Part shown: positions 16,276 to 24,248 of the stretch, in pieces
How positions within the stretch are numbered: position 1 is the first letter of the stretch
Layout of the letters: each line of letters opens with the position of its first letter
Source of the DNA: Sulfurimonas sp.
GTDB taxonomy: Bacteria; Campylobacterota; Campylobacteria; Campylobacterales; Sulfurimonadaceae
Direction of reading: 5' to 3'
Length of the DNA: 53,417 nucleotides
NCBI GenBank assembly: GCA_026988315.1
Contig: JALSLJ010000093.1
Location: forward strand, 1 to 53,417
Translations under genes and position numbers: made by a program
The notes under the pieces: generated by a model
The model's input: only the letters and a program-made list of their open reading frames with translations
What the model was told of the DNA's origin: nothing
Database searches by the model: none

Positions 16276-17086
16276 TTCTCATATAATGAAAATTATCGCA
16301 AGATTATTGATACTTTTAGCAGTAGCAAAAGTTATCTCTCTGGGTGCATGGTGGTACTTGCCTAGTGATGGGCAAGAGTTGAGTGTCAAAAACTCTTACC
16401 AGCCAAAATATCAACGGGTTGATTTTAAAAACATGATAGATAGGGATGTTGCAGCAAACACACCTCATGCTAAAAAAGAGGAAACAACAAACTCTGGCAT
16501 CAGCATAACAAATATGATTTTAAAAGGTCTCTACGGAACAAAAACGAAGGGCTATGTAATAGTTGCTATGAAATCATCTGCTAAAAAGACATCTATTGTA
16601 GGGATAGGGGAAAAATTTAAGGGATTTACTTTAAAATCTATCAGTATAAACAGTGCTCTTTTTCAAAAGGGTGGCAAAGATTATATACTGGAGCTTGCTA
16701 AGAGTAAAAAACCAAATGCTATGAGTAAAGCAAAGAAAAAATCTACTAAAGATCGAGTAAACATTGAAGAGCCAATAGGTGTTACACGAGCAGATATTAG
16801 CCATTATGCTAAAAATCCTAAGCAAATATGGAAAGAGATATCTATCAAAGAAGTGAAAAATGGGAAAAAAATCAAAGGCTTTAGAGTAACAAAAATTGAT
16901 GCAAAATCAAAATTTGCAGCTTTAGGCTTACAAAAGGGTGACCTCATCATAAAAGCAAATAATGTTGAGCTAAAATCGTATAGAGATGCTTTAGAGATTT
17001 ATAAAAATATAGATAAGCTAGACACCATTCAAATTGTGGTGATGAGAAATAATCAAGAAACGGAGTTAGTATATGAAATCAATTAA
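16259..17086 (+). CDS. gspC: Type II secretion protein GspC with PDZ domain
   Basis: ATG 16259 is preferred because GGGGAG lies 7 nt upstream (16246-16251); upstream ATGs at 16238 and 16253 are badly spaced. The protein has about 275 residues. A membrane helix (IIARLLILLAVAKVISLGAWWYL) is followed by a periplasmic HR domain (ISITNMILKGLYGTKTKGYVIV), a Lys-rich linker, and a C-terminal PDZ domain (KIKGFRVTKIDAKSKFAALGLQ, GDLIIKANN). GspC joins the inner-membrane platform to the secretin and helps choose substrates. It sits directly before gspD, as in most type II operons. Confidence 0.9.
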   Translation: MKKLSSSHIMKIIARLLILLAVAKVISLGAWWYLPSDGQELSVKNSYQPKYQRVDFKNMIDRDVAANTPHAKKEETTNSGISITNMILKGLYGTKTKGYVIVAMKSSAKKTSIVGIGEKFKGFTLKSISINSALFQKGGKDYILELAKSKKPNAMSKAKKKSTKDRVNIEEPIGVTRADISHYAKNPKQIWKEISIKEVKNGKKIKGFRVTKIDAKSKFAALGLQKGDLIIKANNVELKSYRDALEIYKNIDKLDTIQIVVMRNNQETELVYEIN

Positions 17087-18959
17087 ATTTTTAACATCAA
17101 GTATGGGCAAGCTATTTATAATGCTTAGTTTAGTTGTTGTGATTCACGCAAGAGAAGAGGTCAACATAAACTTCTCTGACTTAGAGATCAAAGATTTTAT
17201 TCAATTAGTATCCAAAATTACAAATAAAAATATTTTAATAAACCATAAGATCAACGGAACAGTTAACTTAGTGAGCAATAGCCCCATTTATGATGATGAA
17301 CTTATAGGGATATTGGTATCTGTTTTAGAGTCTAAGGGTTTTACTTTACTTAAAAAAGGCTCGCTTTACGAGGTTGTCCGTTCAGCAGATGCAGCAAAAA
17401 ATAATGCAAAAGTTGTCAAGCAGGGTAAAAAACTTTACGGCTCTTTAATGGTGACACAATCTATCCATGTTAAAGGTGAAAATGTAGATGTGATTGCGGC
17501 AAAAATTCGTTATCTTATCTCAAAAACAGCAAAACTTATGACAATGAAAGAGAGCAATACCATACTCATCACTGATTATCCAAAAAATATAGAAACCATC
17601 AAAACTGTCATAAAAGATATAGATAGCAATAATAAAAATATTGTAAAAATAATAAAAATTAAAAACGCTGAAGCAAAAAAACTTCAAGCAAGAGTGGTAG
17701 ATATAAGCAAATCCCTCTTTAATGAAAAAGTTGTTGCACAAAAAGTTAAAATTATTTTAGATGATAATATAAACGCACTTATAGTTGTTGGTCAAAAAGA
17801 AAATGTAAATAAGGTTGCATCTTTGGTTGCTGAACTTGACTTAGAATCAAGTATAAATAAGGGTGTTCAAATATTTGAACTTAAAAACTCTGATGCAAAA
17901 TCAGTTTTGGGAAGTCTTAATGAGATAATCTCAAAACAAACCTATACAGACCCAGCCCTCAAACCAAATGTTTCAATGAGTGAAGAGATAAATGCGATTA
18001 TTGCAGTTGGTGAACCAAATATAGTAAAAGGTATCAAGATGATTATAGATGAGCTTGATAAAGAGAAATATCAGGTTTATGTTAAAGCCAAAATTATAGA
18101 GATAAATGAAGCCGATTCTCAAAAGCTTGGAATTAAATATGGATTTGATGGAGCGGCAATCAGTTCAAGTGGTGGACTTTACTCTTTTTCATCAAACTTT
18201 GGCGGTCCTGTTGTTGCGGGAACTGTTGGAGCAGCGATGGCAAGCTCGATAACAAGTAGTGGCAATGCATCTTCTGGTTTTGCCCTTGGTGCAGCTATAG
18301 ACTTTTTAGAAACAAAAGGTGCTTCAAAATCTGTTTCTAACCCATCTATCCTTTGTGTAAACAACAAAGAATCATCAATCTATGTAGGTAAAACAATCTC
18401 TGTTTCTTCAGGGGCAACTACAGGAACTGTTGGAACTACAGTATCTTACAAAAGAGAAGATGTCGGTTTAACTTTAAAGATTAAGCCACGGGTCTCTTCT
18501 GTGGATAAAGTAACACTAGATATAGAAGCTATTTTGGAAAATGTTTTGGATGATGGAAGCAATAATGCTTCAGGTCAACCAATCACTTCAAAACAAGAGG
18601 TAAAAACTCAAGCAATTCTCCGCCATGGAGAGAGCATTATTATTGGTGGGCTTGTAAAAACTTACGATATGGAATCAAAAAGCAAAATTCCATTCTTAGG
18701 TGATATACCTTGGATAGGTTCATGGCTATTTTCATCGAGTAGTACAAGCAAAGAGAAGGATAACCTTGTTGTTATTTTAACTCCATATGTGATTGATAAG
18801 AGTGAAAAACTCTCACAACTTCAAAGAGAATTAGGGACTCGCTCAAGACTTCAAAGAGAGTATAATCTTGATATTTTTGAAAAAATTGAAAAATACGGAA
18901 TGAGTGAAAGTGTTGATGTTGCAGAGGAAAAAAATGAAGATACTCAAGGTGACTACTGA
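17073..18959 (+). CDS. gspD: Type II secretion secretin GspD
   Basis: 628 residues with a signal peptide ending IHA near residue 26. The N0 domain (about 28-100: INFSDLEIKDFIQLVSKIT) is followed by N1-N3 repeats (about 130-330) and a C-terminal secretin domain. The secretin signature is clear near 535-560 (KSKIPFLGDIPWIGSWLF), preceded by GESIIIGGL. A Gly/Ser-rich gate segment lies near 360-410. It forms the outer-membrane channel for folded cargo. It overlaps gspC by 14 bases and abuts gspE (TGATG). No pilotin gene is apparent in the window. Confidence 0.96.
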   Translation: MKSIKFLTSSMGKLFIMLSLVVVIHAREEVNINFSDLEIKDFIQLVSKITNKNILINHKINGTVNLVSNSPIYDDELIGILVSVLESKGFTLLKKGSLYEVVRSADAAKNNAKVVKQGKKLYGSLMVTQSIHVKGENVDVIAAKIRYLISKTAKLMTMKESNTILITDYPKNIETIKTVIKDIDSNNKNIVKIIKIKNAEAKKLQARVVDISKSLFNEKVVAQKVKIILDDNINALIVVGQKENVNKVASLVAELDLESSINKGVQIFELKNSDAKSVLGSLNEIISKQTYTDPALKPNVSMSEEINAIIAVGEPNIVKGIKMIIDELDKEKYQVYVKAKIIEINEADSQKLGIKYGFDGAAISSSGGLYSFSSNFGGPVVAGTVGAAMASSITSSGNASSGFALGAAIDFLETKGASKSVSNPSILCVNNKESSIYVGKTISVSSGATTGTVGTTVSYKREDVGLTLKIKPRVSSVDKVTLDIEAILENVLDDGSNNASGQPITSKQEVKTQAILRHGESIIIGGLVKTYDMESKSKIPFLGDIPWIGSWLFSSSSTSKEKDNLVVILTPYVIDKSEKLSQLQRELGTRSRLQREYNLDIFEKIEKYGMSESVDVAEEKNEDTQGDY

Positions 18960-20476
18960 TGCTTTCACTAGAGCCTCTTCATAACTTAAAACTTGATATA
19001 TATGAGCCCTCAGAGGTTCCAACAGACTTAAGTGTTAAGAACTTTTTACTCTTTAGTGAGATAGATGGTGAGGTGTCTGCTCTAATGTGTGAGCAGTACT
19101 TAGTAGAAGCGAGTAACTTTTATACGAAACTAGAGAAAAAATATCCTCTTTATATGTTGGATGAAGATTCATACGACAGGCTCTATAACCGCTTTTTAGA
19201 ACTTCGTACAGACAAAGCTATCGAGACGATGCAAGAAGACTCTTCTGAGGATGGCGAAGAGGAGGAGATCTCTTTAACAGACTTTTTAAGAACCTCTTCA
19301 GATATACTAACAAGTGAAGAGTCCGCTCCAATTATCAAGTTTGTCAATGCTCTTTTTTATCAAGCTGTGAAGAAAAAAGCTTCAGATATTCATATAGAAG
19401 TTCAAGAAAAACGGGGTGAAGTACGCTTTAGAGTTGATGGGATGCTGGCAAAAAATGCAGACCTAGACAAGAAAGTGGTTAACCTTATCATCTCCCGTAT
19501 AAAAGTTATCTCAAATCTTGATATATCTGAGAAAAGAATCCCACAAGATGGACGAACACAGATAAAAATAGCTGGTGAGACACTTGACATCCGCGTATCT
19601 GTATTGCCTACATTTTATGGAGAGAGAGTTGTTATGAGACTTTTGATGCAAAGCTCTCAAATCCCACATATCAATGAGCTTGGATTTGATAGTGATCTGA
19701 TAGATGATGTAAAAAAACTGCTCCGTTCATCTCACGGTATCATTCTTGTTACTGGACCAACTGGTAGTGGTAAAACAACCTCCTTGCACTCATTTTTGCG
19801 TGAAGTTGAATCACCTGAGAAAAATCTTATAACCGTTGAGGATCCTGTTGAGTATAAATCAGAAAATATCTCTCAAATTCAAGTAAATGAAAAAGTTGGT
19901 TTAAGTTTTGCAGCTGCACTTCGCTCCATCCTAAGACAAGATCCAGACATTATAATGATAGGGGAGATTCGAGATGAAGAGACAGCAGCGATTGCTGTTC
20001 GTGCAGCACTCACTGGTCACCTTGTTTTCTCTACACTCCACACTAACTCAGCAGCAGCTACAATCTCAAGACTTGCAGATATGAATATAGAGCCGTTTTT
20101 AATATCTTCATCACTTTTAGGTATCTTGGCGCAAAGATTGGTGCGTGTTTTATGTGAGGAGTGCAAAGAGGAAGATATGATCGCAGAAGAGTTCGCAGAG
20201 GATTATAACTTAAGCAAGGATGCAAAGATATTTAAGGCTGTAGGGTGTAAAAATTGTAGTTATAGTGGTTACTCAGGTCGCCGCTCCATAGGTGAGATTT
20301 TAGTGATGAACGATATGGTAAAAGATTTGCTAAAAACTACAACGGATGAGCACACAATAAAAACGGCACTTGAAGCAGATGGACTTAAGACTATCTCTTC
20401 TCAATTAACTGTAATGCTTCTTCATGGTGAAACATCTTTAGATGAAGCGATTCGTATCGGCTTAGGGCATGCATAA
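18959..20476 (+). CDS. gspE: Type II secretion ATPase GspE
   Basis: 505 residues, cytoplasmic. An N-terminal domain is followed by the catalytic part: Walker A GPTGSGKTT at about 265-273, Asp box ITVEDPVEY, Walker B IIMIGEIRD at about 331-339 and the His box TLHTNSA. A four-Cys zinc element (CEEC near 398, CKNC near 430) is of the GspE/PilB kind. It powers pseudopilus assembly. An acidic stretch (EDSSEDGEEEE) separates the N-terminal and catalytic domains. The start overlaps the gspD stop by one base. Confidence 0.97.
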   Translation: MLSLEPLHNLKLDIYEPSEVPTDLSVKNFLLFSEIDGEVSALMCEQYLVEASNFYTKLEKKYPLYMLDEDSYDRLYNRFLELRTDKAIETMQEDSSEDGEEEEISLTDFLRTSSDILTSEESAPIIKFVNALFYQAVKKKASDIHIEVQEKRGEVRFRVDGMLAKNADLDKKVVNLIISRIKVISNLDISEKRIPQDGRTQIKIAGETLDIRVSVLPTFYGERVVMRLLMQSSQIPHINELGFDSDLIDDVKKLLRSSHGIILVTGPTGSGKTTSLHSFLREVESPEKNLITVEDPVEYKSENISQIQVNEKVGLSFAAALRSILRQDPDIIMIGEIRDEETAAIAVRAALTGHLVFSTLHTNSAAATISRLADMNIEPFLISSSLLGILAQRLVRVLCEECKEEDMIAEEFAEDYNLSKDAKIFKAVGCKNCSYSGYSGRRSIGEILVMNDMVKDLLKTTTDEHTIKTALEADGLKTISSQLTVMLLHGETSLDEAIRIGLGHA

Positions 20477-20951
20477 CAAAAAAACAAGTGTATCGAGAGC
20501 CTTTACACTTATAGAGGTGATGATAGCAGTAGTTATCATATCTGTAGTTATCCTCGCACTACTTGAGATGAAGGGTAACAGCAGTTTTATGTTTGCTAAA
20601 CATACCAACAATCTAGCAGTCAATCAATACGCATCATTTTTTATCTCAAACCCTGATTACGGCTACAACAAAGAAAAAGTTATGATGGATGATTTAGTGA
20701 GCGATTTTAAGGTTGAAGATGCCCTAAGGCGTGAGCTCAAAGAGGTTAAAGTAGAGATACTTTATCAGGAGCTTCAAAGGTTCTCAGATTTTTCAGATAC
20801 TGCTGATTCAAATGAATCAGATGAGGAAAATCAAGAGGCTACAAGTACAAATATGGCTTTAGAGATTGGCAAAACAATCTTAAAAATAGATGACAAAGCT
20901 TTTTTAAATGGCTCAGCATCCACAGCACTTGTAAGGCTGAGAATACAATGA
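20469..20951 (+). CDS. gspI: Minor pseudopilin GspI-like
   Basis: 160 residues, overlapping gspE by 8 bases. The leader ends SRA before FTLIEVMIAVVIISVVILALLEMKG, the prepilin helix with Glu at +5 followed by a GspI-like AxxEMKG. The globular part carries a strongly acidic Ser-rich insertion (DFSDTADSNESDEENQEA, about 113-130). Position before a second minor pseudopilin supports GspI, part of the I-J-K tip complex. Confidence 0.8.
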   Translation: MHNKKTSVSRAFTLIEVMIAVVIISVVILALLEMKGNSSFMFAKHTNNLAVNQYASFFISNPDYGYNKEKVMMDDLVSDFKVEDALRRELKEVKVEILYQELQRFSDFSDTADSNESDEENQEATSTNMALEIGKTILKIDDKAFLNGSASTALVRLRIQ

Positions 20952-21496
20952 AAAATCAAAGGGACGGCTTTACTTTAATTGAGTTACTTGTATCTATAAG
21001 TATCTTAAGTATAATGATGATTTTTTTATACAAAAGCTATGCATCTCTCAATATATCAAATAAATTTTACAAACAAAAAATAAGTGAAATAGAGGATGAA
21101 CAACTTAAAAAGAGAGTTATGTTTTTAGATTTTTCACTATTACTTGATAACAATAATAGTACGGTAATTATTTTTAATCAAAATAAAAAAGAGGACGCTG
21201 TTTTTTTTCAAAGTTCACACTCTATCCATAAAAGATACAATCCATATATAGCCTATATTGTAAATAACTCTAAACTTTATAGATTGGAATCACTCAAAGC
21301 TTTTAAAGTTTTTCCCATAACTCAAGAGAGTGAATTTAGTGTAGATTATCTTGGTGAAGTAAATAGTTTTAGAGTCTATTATCATCAAAAAAAGACACAA
21401 GAACTTACAAGTGAACTCTTTTTAATTCATGTTGATTTTAAAACTAAAAATGACATTTTACTCAAAGTAAAAGCTTTAAACGAGTCTATAGATTAG
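20948..21496 (+). CDS. gspJ: Minor pseudopilin GspJ-like
   Basis: 182 residues, overlapping gspI by ATGA. The leader MKNQRDG precedes FTLIELLVSISILSIMMIFLYKSY. This is the only pseudopilin here with the classical Gly before the cut. The rest is a beta-rich globular domain without Cys. As the last gene of the operon and partner of GspI and GspK it is best read as GspJ. The gene ends tail to tail with the small minus-strand gene, overlapping it by 4 bases. Confidence 0.8.
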   Translation: MKNQRDGFTLIELLVSISILSIMMIFLYKSYASLNISNKFYKQKISEIEDEQLKKRVMFLDFSLLLDNNNSTVIIFNQNKKEDAVFFQSSHSIHKRYNPYIAYIVNNSKLYRLESLKAFKVFPITQESEFSVDYLGEVNSFRVYYHQKKTQELTSELFLIHVDFKTKNDILLKVKALNESID

Positions 21497-21720
21497 TCTT
21501 GCCTATATTTAGAGATACCACATGCTTGATTTGGTGTAGGTGGATTTTCTTTTAGATAGGTCAAATCTTGAAGTGTTTGTGTTAAAACTTTTTTTTGTTG
21601 TAACATTGGAAGCATAAGGTTGTCTTTTTCATTAAGAGGGATACTCCAATCTAAAAGTATAATTTCCACCTCTTTATCTAACTCGGCTATTGCATTTTGT
21701 ATATATTTAATTGAATTCAT
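21493..21720 (-). CDS. Small conserved-looking protein, unknown
   Basis: 75 residues, no signal peptide. The N-terminal 60 residues form an amphipathic helical pair (SIKYIQNAIAELDKEVEIILL, LQQKKVLTQTLQDLTYLKE) and the tail holds one Cys. It lies between the type II operon (4-base overlap at its 3' end) and rpmI, from which it diverges. No family recognised. The sense-strand frame is short, but the composition is protein-like and the gap would otherwise be empty. Confidence 0.5.
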   Translation of the reverse strand: MNSIKYIQNAIAELDKEVEIILLDWSIPLNEKDNLMLPMLQQKKVLTQTLQDLTYLKENPPTPNQACGISKYRQD

Positions 21721-21755
21721 AAAATGATTATAGCAAAAGTATATAATATTTTGGG

Positions 21756-21798
21756 TATAATGCCATTCTCAATTTCTAACTATTGTTAGATAGAGAAT
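21756..21798 (+). promoter_or_regulatory. rpmI promoter and hairpin leader
   Basis: Perfect TATAAT at 21756-21761 puts the transcript start near 21768. A two-step hairpin follows: ATTCTC (21765-21770) with GAGAAT (21793-21798), enclosing TCTAAC (21775-21780) with GTTAGA (21785-21790). The stem is immediately upstream of the RBS (AAAGGAG). Ribosomal protein operons often use such leaders for autogenous control; that role is inferred. Confidence 0.5.
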
Positions 21799-21816
21799 TT
21801 TACAAAGGAGCAATCG

Positions 21817-22008
21817 ATGCCTAAAATGAAATCGGTAAAAGGCGCTGTAAAGCGTTTTAAGGTTAAGAAAAATGGTCAAGTTAAGCGTGGAACAGCGTTT
21901 AGAAGCCACATTTTAACAAAGCAAGATGCTGGAACTCGTCGTGAGCAAAACACTCCGAAAGTGGTTGCAAAAGCAGATGAAGCAAATATCAAGGCTATGA
22001 TTAACTAG
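21817..22008 (+). CDS. rpmI: 50S ribosomal protein L35
   Basis: 63 residues, highly basic, beginning [20 protein letters not shown] and containing the L35 signature RSHILTKQD. Length is standard. RBS AAAGGAG sits 6 nt before the ATG. It is followed by rplT after a 126-base spacer. The usual upstream partner infC is absent; the gene has its own promoter and faces an unrelated small gene. Confidence 0.97.
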   Translation: MPKMKSVKGAVKRFKVKKNGQVKRGTAFRSHILTKQDAGTRREQNTPKVVAKADEANIKAMIN

Positions 22009-22012
22009 TTGT

Positions 22013-22116
22013 CATTCCAAACTAGATTTGGAGTCTAATTAATCATAAATCTCCAATTATATAATTGGGCAAGACCACCAAAGATGTGGCACCTTGACTA
22101 CGAAAAGTAGCTAGGT
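22013..22116 (+). promoter_or_regulatory. Folded spacer between rpmI and rplT
   Basis: The 126-base gap between L35 and L20 holds four hairpins in a row. These are CCAAA-loop-TTTGG at 22017-22031, the palindrome CCAATTATATAATTGG at 22053-22068, CCAC-loop-GTGG at 22075-22089, and ACCT..CTAC GAAAA GTAG..AGGT at 22091-22116. TTGGAG (22028-22033) can instead pair with CTCCAA (22051-22056), so two exclusive folds exist. A mimic of the L20 binding site on 23S rRNA, used for autoregulation, is the natural hypothesis. Confidence 0.45.
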
Positions 22117-22134
22117 AAAGAAAAAAGGAAAGAG

Positions 22135-22494
22135 ATGCCAAGAGTAAAAACAGGTGTTGTTCGTAGAAGAAGACACAAAAAAATATTAAAATTAGCGAAA
22201 GGTTTTTATAGCGGTCGCCGTAAACACTTCCGTAAAGCCAAAGAGCAAATTGAGCGTTCATTAATGTACGCATTCCGTGACCGTAAGCAAAAAAAGCGTG
22301 AGTTCCGTAAACTATGGATTATCCGTATCAATGCAGCGGCTCGTTTAAATGGGATGAACTATTCAACTTTTATGAATGGTCTTAACAAATCTGGCATCGA
22401 GCTTGATCGTAAAATTCTTGCTGATATGGCGATGAATGATGCAGCAGCATTTAGTGCAGTTGTAGAAGCATCTAAAGCAGCACTTAGCAAATAA
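22135..22494 (+). CDS. rplT: 50S ribosomal protein L20
   Basis: 119 residues, basic, with the L20 start [22 protein letters not shown] and the signature [21 protein letters not shown]. Binds 23S rRNA early in 50S assembly and in several phyla represses its own operon. RBS AAAGGAAAG lies just before the ATG. Length and sequence are ordinary. Confidence 0.97.
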   Translation: MPRVKTGVVRRRRHKKILKLAKGFYSGRRKHFRKAKEQIERSLMYAFRDRKQKKREFRKLWIIRINAAARLNGMNYSTFMNGLNKSGIELDRKILADMAMNDAAAFSAVVEASKAALSK

Positions 22495-22528
22495 GCTATA
22501 ACCCATGTGGGTTTAGCTTTTGCTAAAC
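22494..22528. terminator. Terminator region between rplT and the PP2C gene
   Basis: AGCTA-t-AACCC (22494-22504) pairs with GGGTT-TAGCT (22509-22518) and is followed by a short T run, serving rplT. An overlapping GTTTAGC / GCTAAAC hairpin (22511-22517 and 22522-22528) could serve the converging minus-strand operon. Confidence 0.5.
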
Positions 22529-22538
22529 AAATTGAAGT

Positions 22539-24248
22539 TTATATTTTGTGCAAATAAAGTACAGAATTCCCCTTAGAATTATAATAAATCCCCAAAGATG
22601 ACGCACGAGAAACAAAAACACCCCTTCCATTAAATGCCCTTGAATTTCTAAATATTGTACTTAATATATGGGTATCAAATCCATCCCCCTCATCTGTTAT
22701 ATATGTAATTATGTAAGTATCTAAGTTATATTCTATTTTATTTATCGAAACGGTTATGGTTTTAGAGCAATCTTTCTCTTTTTCTAAGAGCGTATCAAAA
22801 TAGATGTCATCTTCTAGTAGTTGGTGTTTTGCTTGAGCTGTTAGACCCAAGTTTCCATGCTCGTAAGCATTCATGTATAACTCTGTAAACACCACGCTTG
22901 TATTGTAGATGAGCTTAGCATCCTGAGTAAGCTTTTCCCACTCATTAGCGTACCATTCACCAGCAAGGTCAACATCTTCAAGTGAACTCTTAAAAGTGGA
23001 AGCAGTAAGTTTCGTTTCATGAAAATTTAGTTTATTCATAAAAATGAGCGTGATATCATCCTCTTGAGTGTCTATTTTTTCAAATAGCTTTTTTTTAAAA
23101 TCTTCTCGAGTAAAGGAGTTTAGAAAATCATCTTCAATATACTCCACATACACTCCATCTCCATCTTTTATATCATTTTCAACCACTCCATCACTATAAA
23201 AAAGGAACTTTGTTATATCTTTTGTATCCACTTTTGAAATACTGAAGTTGGGGGTATATTTACTTAGCGGTGGATTATTAGATTTGATTTTTACTATCTC
23301 ATTTTTTATATTTTGCATTAATGTTACAGGCATTGCAAATTTTGCATACTCTAGCACATCAGTGTTACAATCAATAAGTATGTACTCTATAGCAATAGCC
23401 TCTTCATCAAGCAAAATAGGTTGTATATACTCAATAGATTCTGAGATTAGTCTGTTTAAATCAAAACTATTGGACTCCTGCATTTTATCTATCAAATGAT
23501 TTATATAAGAGGTGATTATCATCGTTGTTAATGAAGCGGAGAGACCCTTTCCCATCCCATCAACAATAAGGAAAAATGTTTTGTTGTTATCGAGTTTTCT
23601 TGCTGAATAAGCATCACCACTTATTGTATCAAGTGGCTGATATAAAAAATCTACTAAGAAGTGATGACCATTGCCATCACATGCTACACATTCAATCATC
23701 TGATAGTAAAAATCATTTCGCAAGATATTTAACTCTTTTTGAAATGCCAGATCCTCTTGATAATTACTATACTTATCTTTTTCCTCTAGTTCTGTTAACT
23801 TTTTATCTCTTAATTTCTCAAGATATTTATTTGCAATTAATAATTTTGAGACATAAACAACCGCTTCGATCACTTCACTAGATTGTATAGGTTTTTGTAT
23901 GAAGTTATTTACTTGAAGCTGGAGTGCTTTGACAATAACACCCATATCTTTTATGGCTGTAACTAAGATAATAGGGATGTTTTTGTCCTCTTGTCGAATC
24001 TTTTCACACATCTCTATGCCATTAAGGACAGGCATATCGTAATCACTAATTATAAGGTCTATATCATTTTCTAAGTATTTCTGGTACCCCTCTTCCCCGT
24101 TATCCGCAAAAATTATATCTTGCACTACATCTTCAAATATTGATTTATAGAGGATTTGTGTTGTTTTATTATCTTCAACACAAAGAAGTGTTAAAGATTG
24201 AACATACTCTAAAGCAGAATCATGAGTATCTATGAGGTGCTTTGGCAT
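22539..24248 (-). CDS. REC - SpoIIE/PP2C phosphatase - HATPase switch protein
   Basis: 569 residues with three modules. The N-terminal receiver domain has acidic pocket Glu25-Asp26, phosphoacceptor Asp69 in IISDYDMPVLNG and a conserved Lys in FIQKPI. A coiled linker (about 145-170) leads to a SpoIIE/RsbU-type PP2C phosphatase, with metal-binding Asp in SGDAY and VDGMGKGLSAS and later YSDGV. The C-terminal GHKL ATPase of RsbW type has N-box ELYMNAYEHGN and DEGDGFD. One protein thus holds both the phosphatase and the kinase of a partner-switching pathway, controlled by phosphorylation of REC, as in HsbR-type regulators. It abuts the chemoreceptor gene (TAATG), and the operon starts with a STAS protein, its expected substrate. 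Confidence 0.93.
   Translation of the reverse strand: MPKHLIDTHDSALEYVQSLTLLCVEDNKTTQILYKSIFEDVVQDIIFADNGEEGYQKYLENDIDLIISDYDMPVLNGIEMCEKIRQEDKNIPIILVTAIKDMGVIVKALQLQVNNFIQKPIQSSEVIEAVVYVSKLLIANKYLEKLRDKKLTELEEKDKYSNYQEDLAFQKELNILRNDFYYQMIECVACDGNGHHFLVDFLYQPLDTISGDAYSARKLDNNKTFFLIVDGMGKGLSASLTTMIITSYINHLIDKMQESNSFDLNRLISESIEYIQPILLDEEAIAIEYILIDCNTDVLEYAKFAMPVTLMQNIKNEIVKIKSNNPPLSKYTPNFSISKVDTKDITKFLFYSDGVVENDIKDGDGVYVEYIEDDFLNSFTREDFKKKLFEKIDTQEDDITLIFMNKLNFHETKLTASTFKSSLEDVDLAGEWYANEWEKLTQDAKLIYNTSVVFTELYMNAYEHGNLGLTAQAKHQLLEDDIYFDTLLEKEKDCSKTITVSINKIEYNLDTYIITYITDEGDGFDTHILSTIFRNSRAFNGRGVFVSRASSLGIYYNSKGNSVLYLHKI

Noticed and set aside
11236-21496. Ala instead of Gly before the prepilin cleavage site in most pseudopilins
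   Set aside because: At first it looked abnormal, but Ala at this place (KAF-type) is common in Campylobacterota prepilins.
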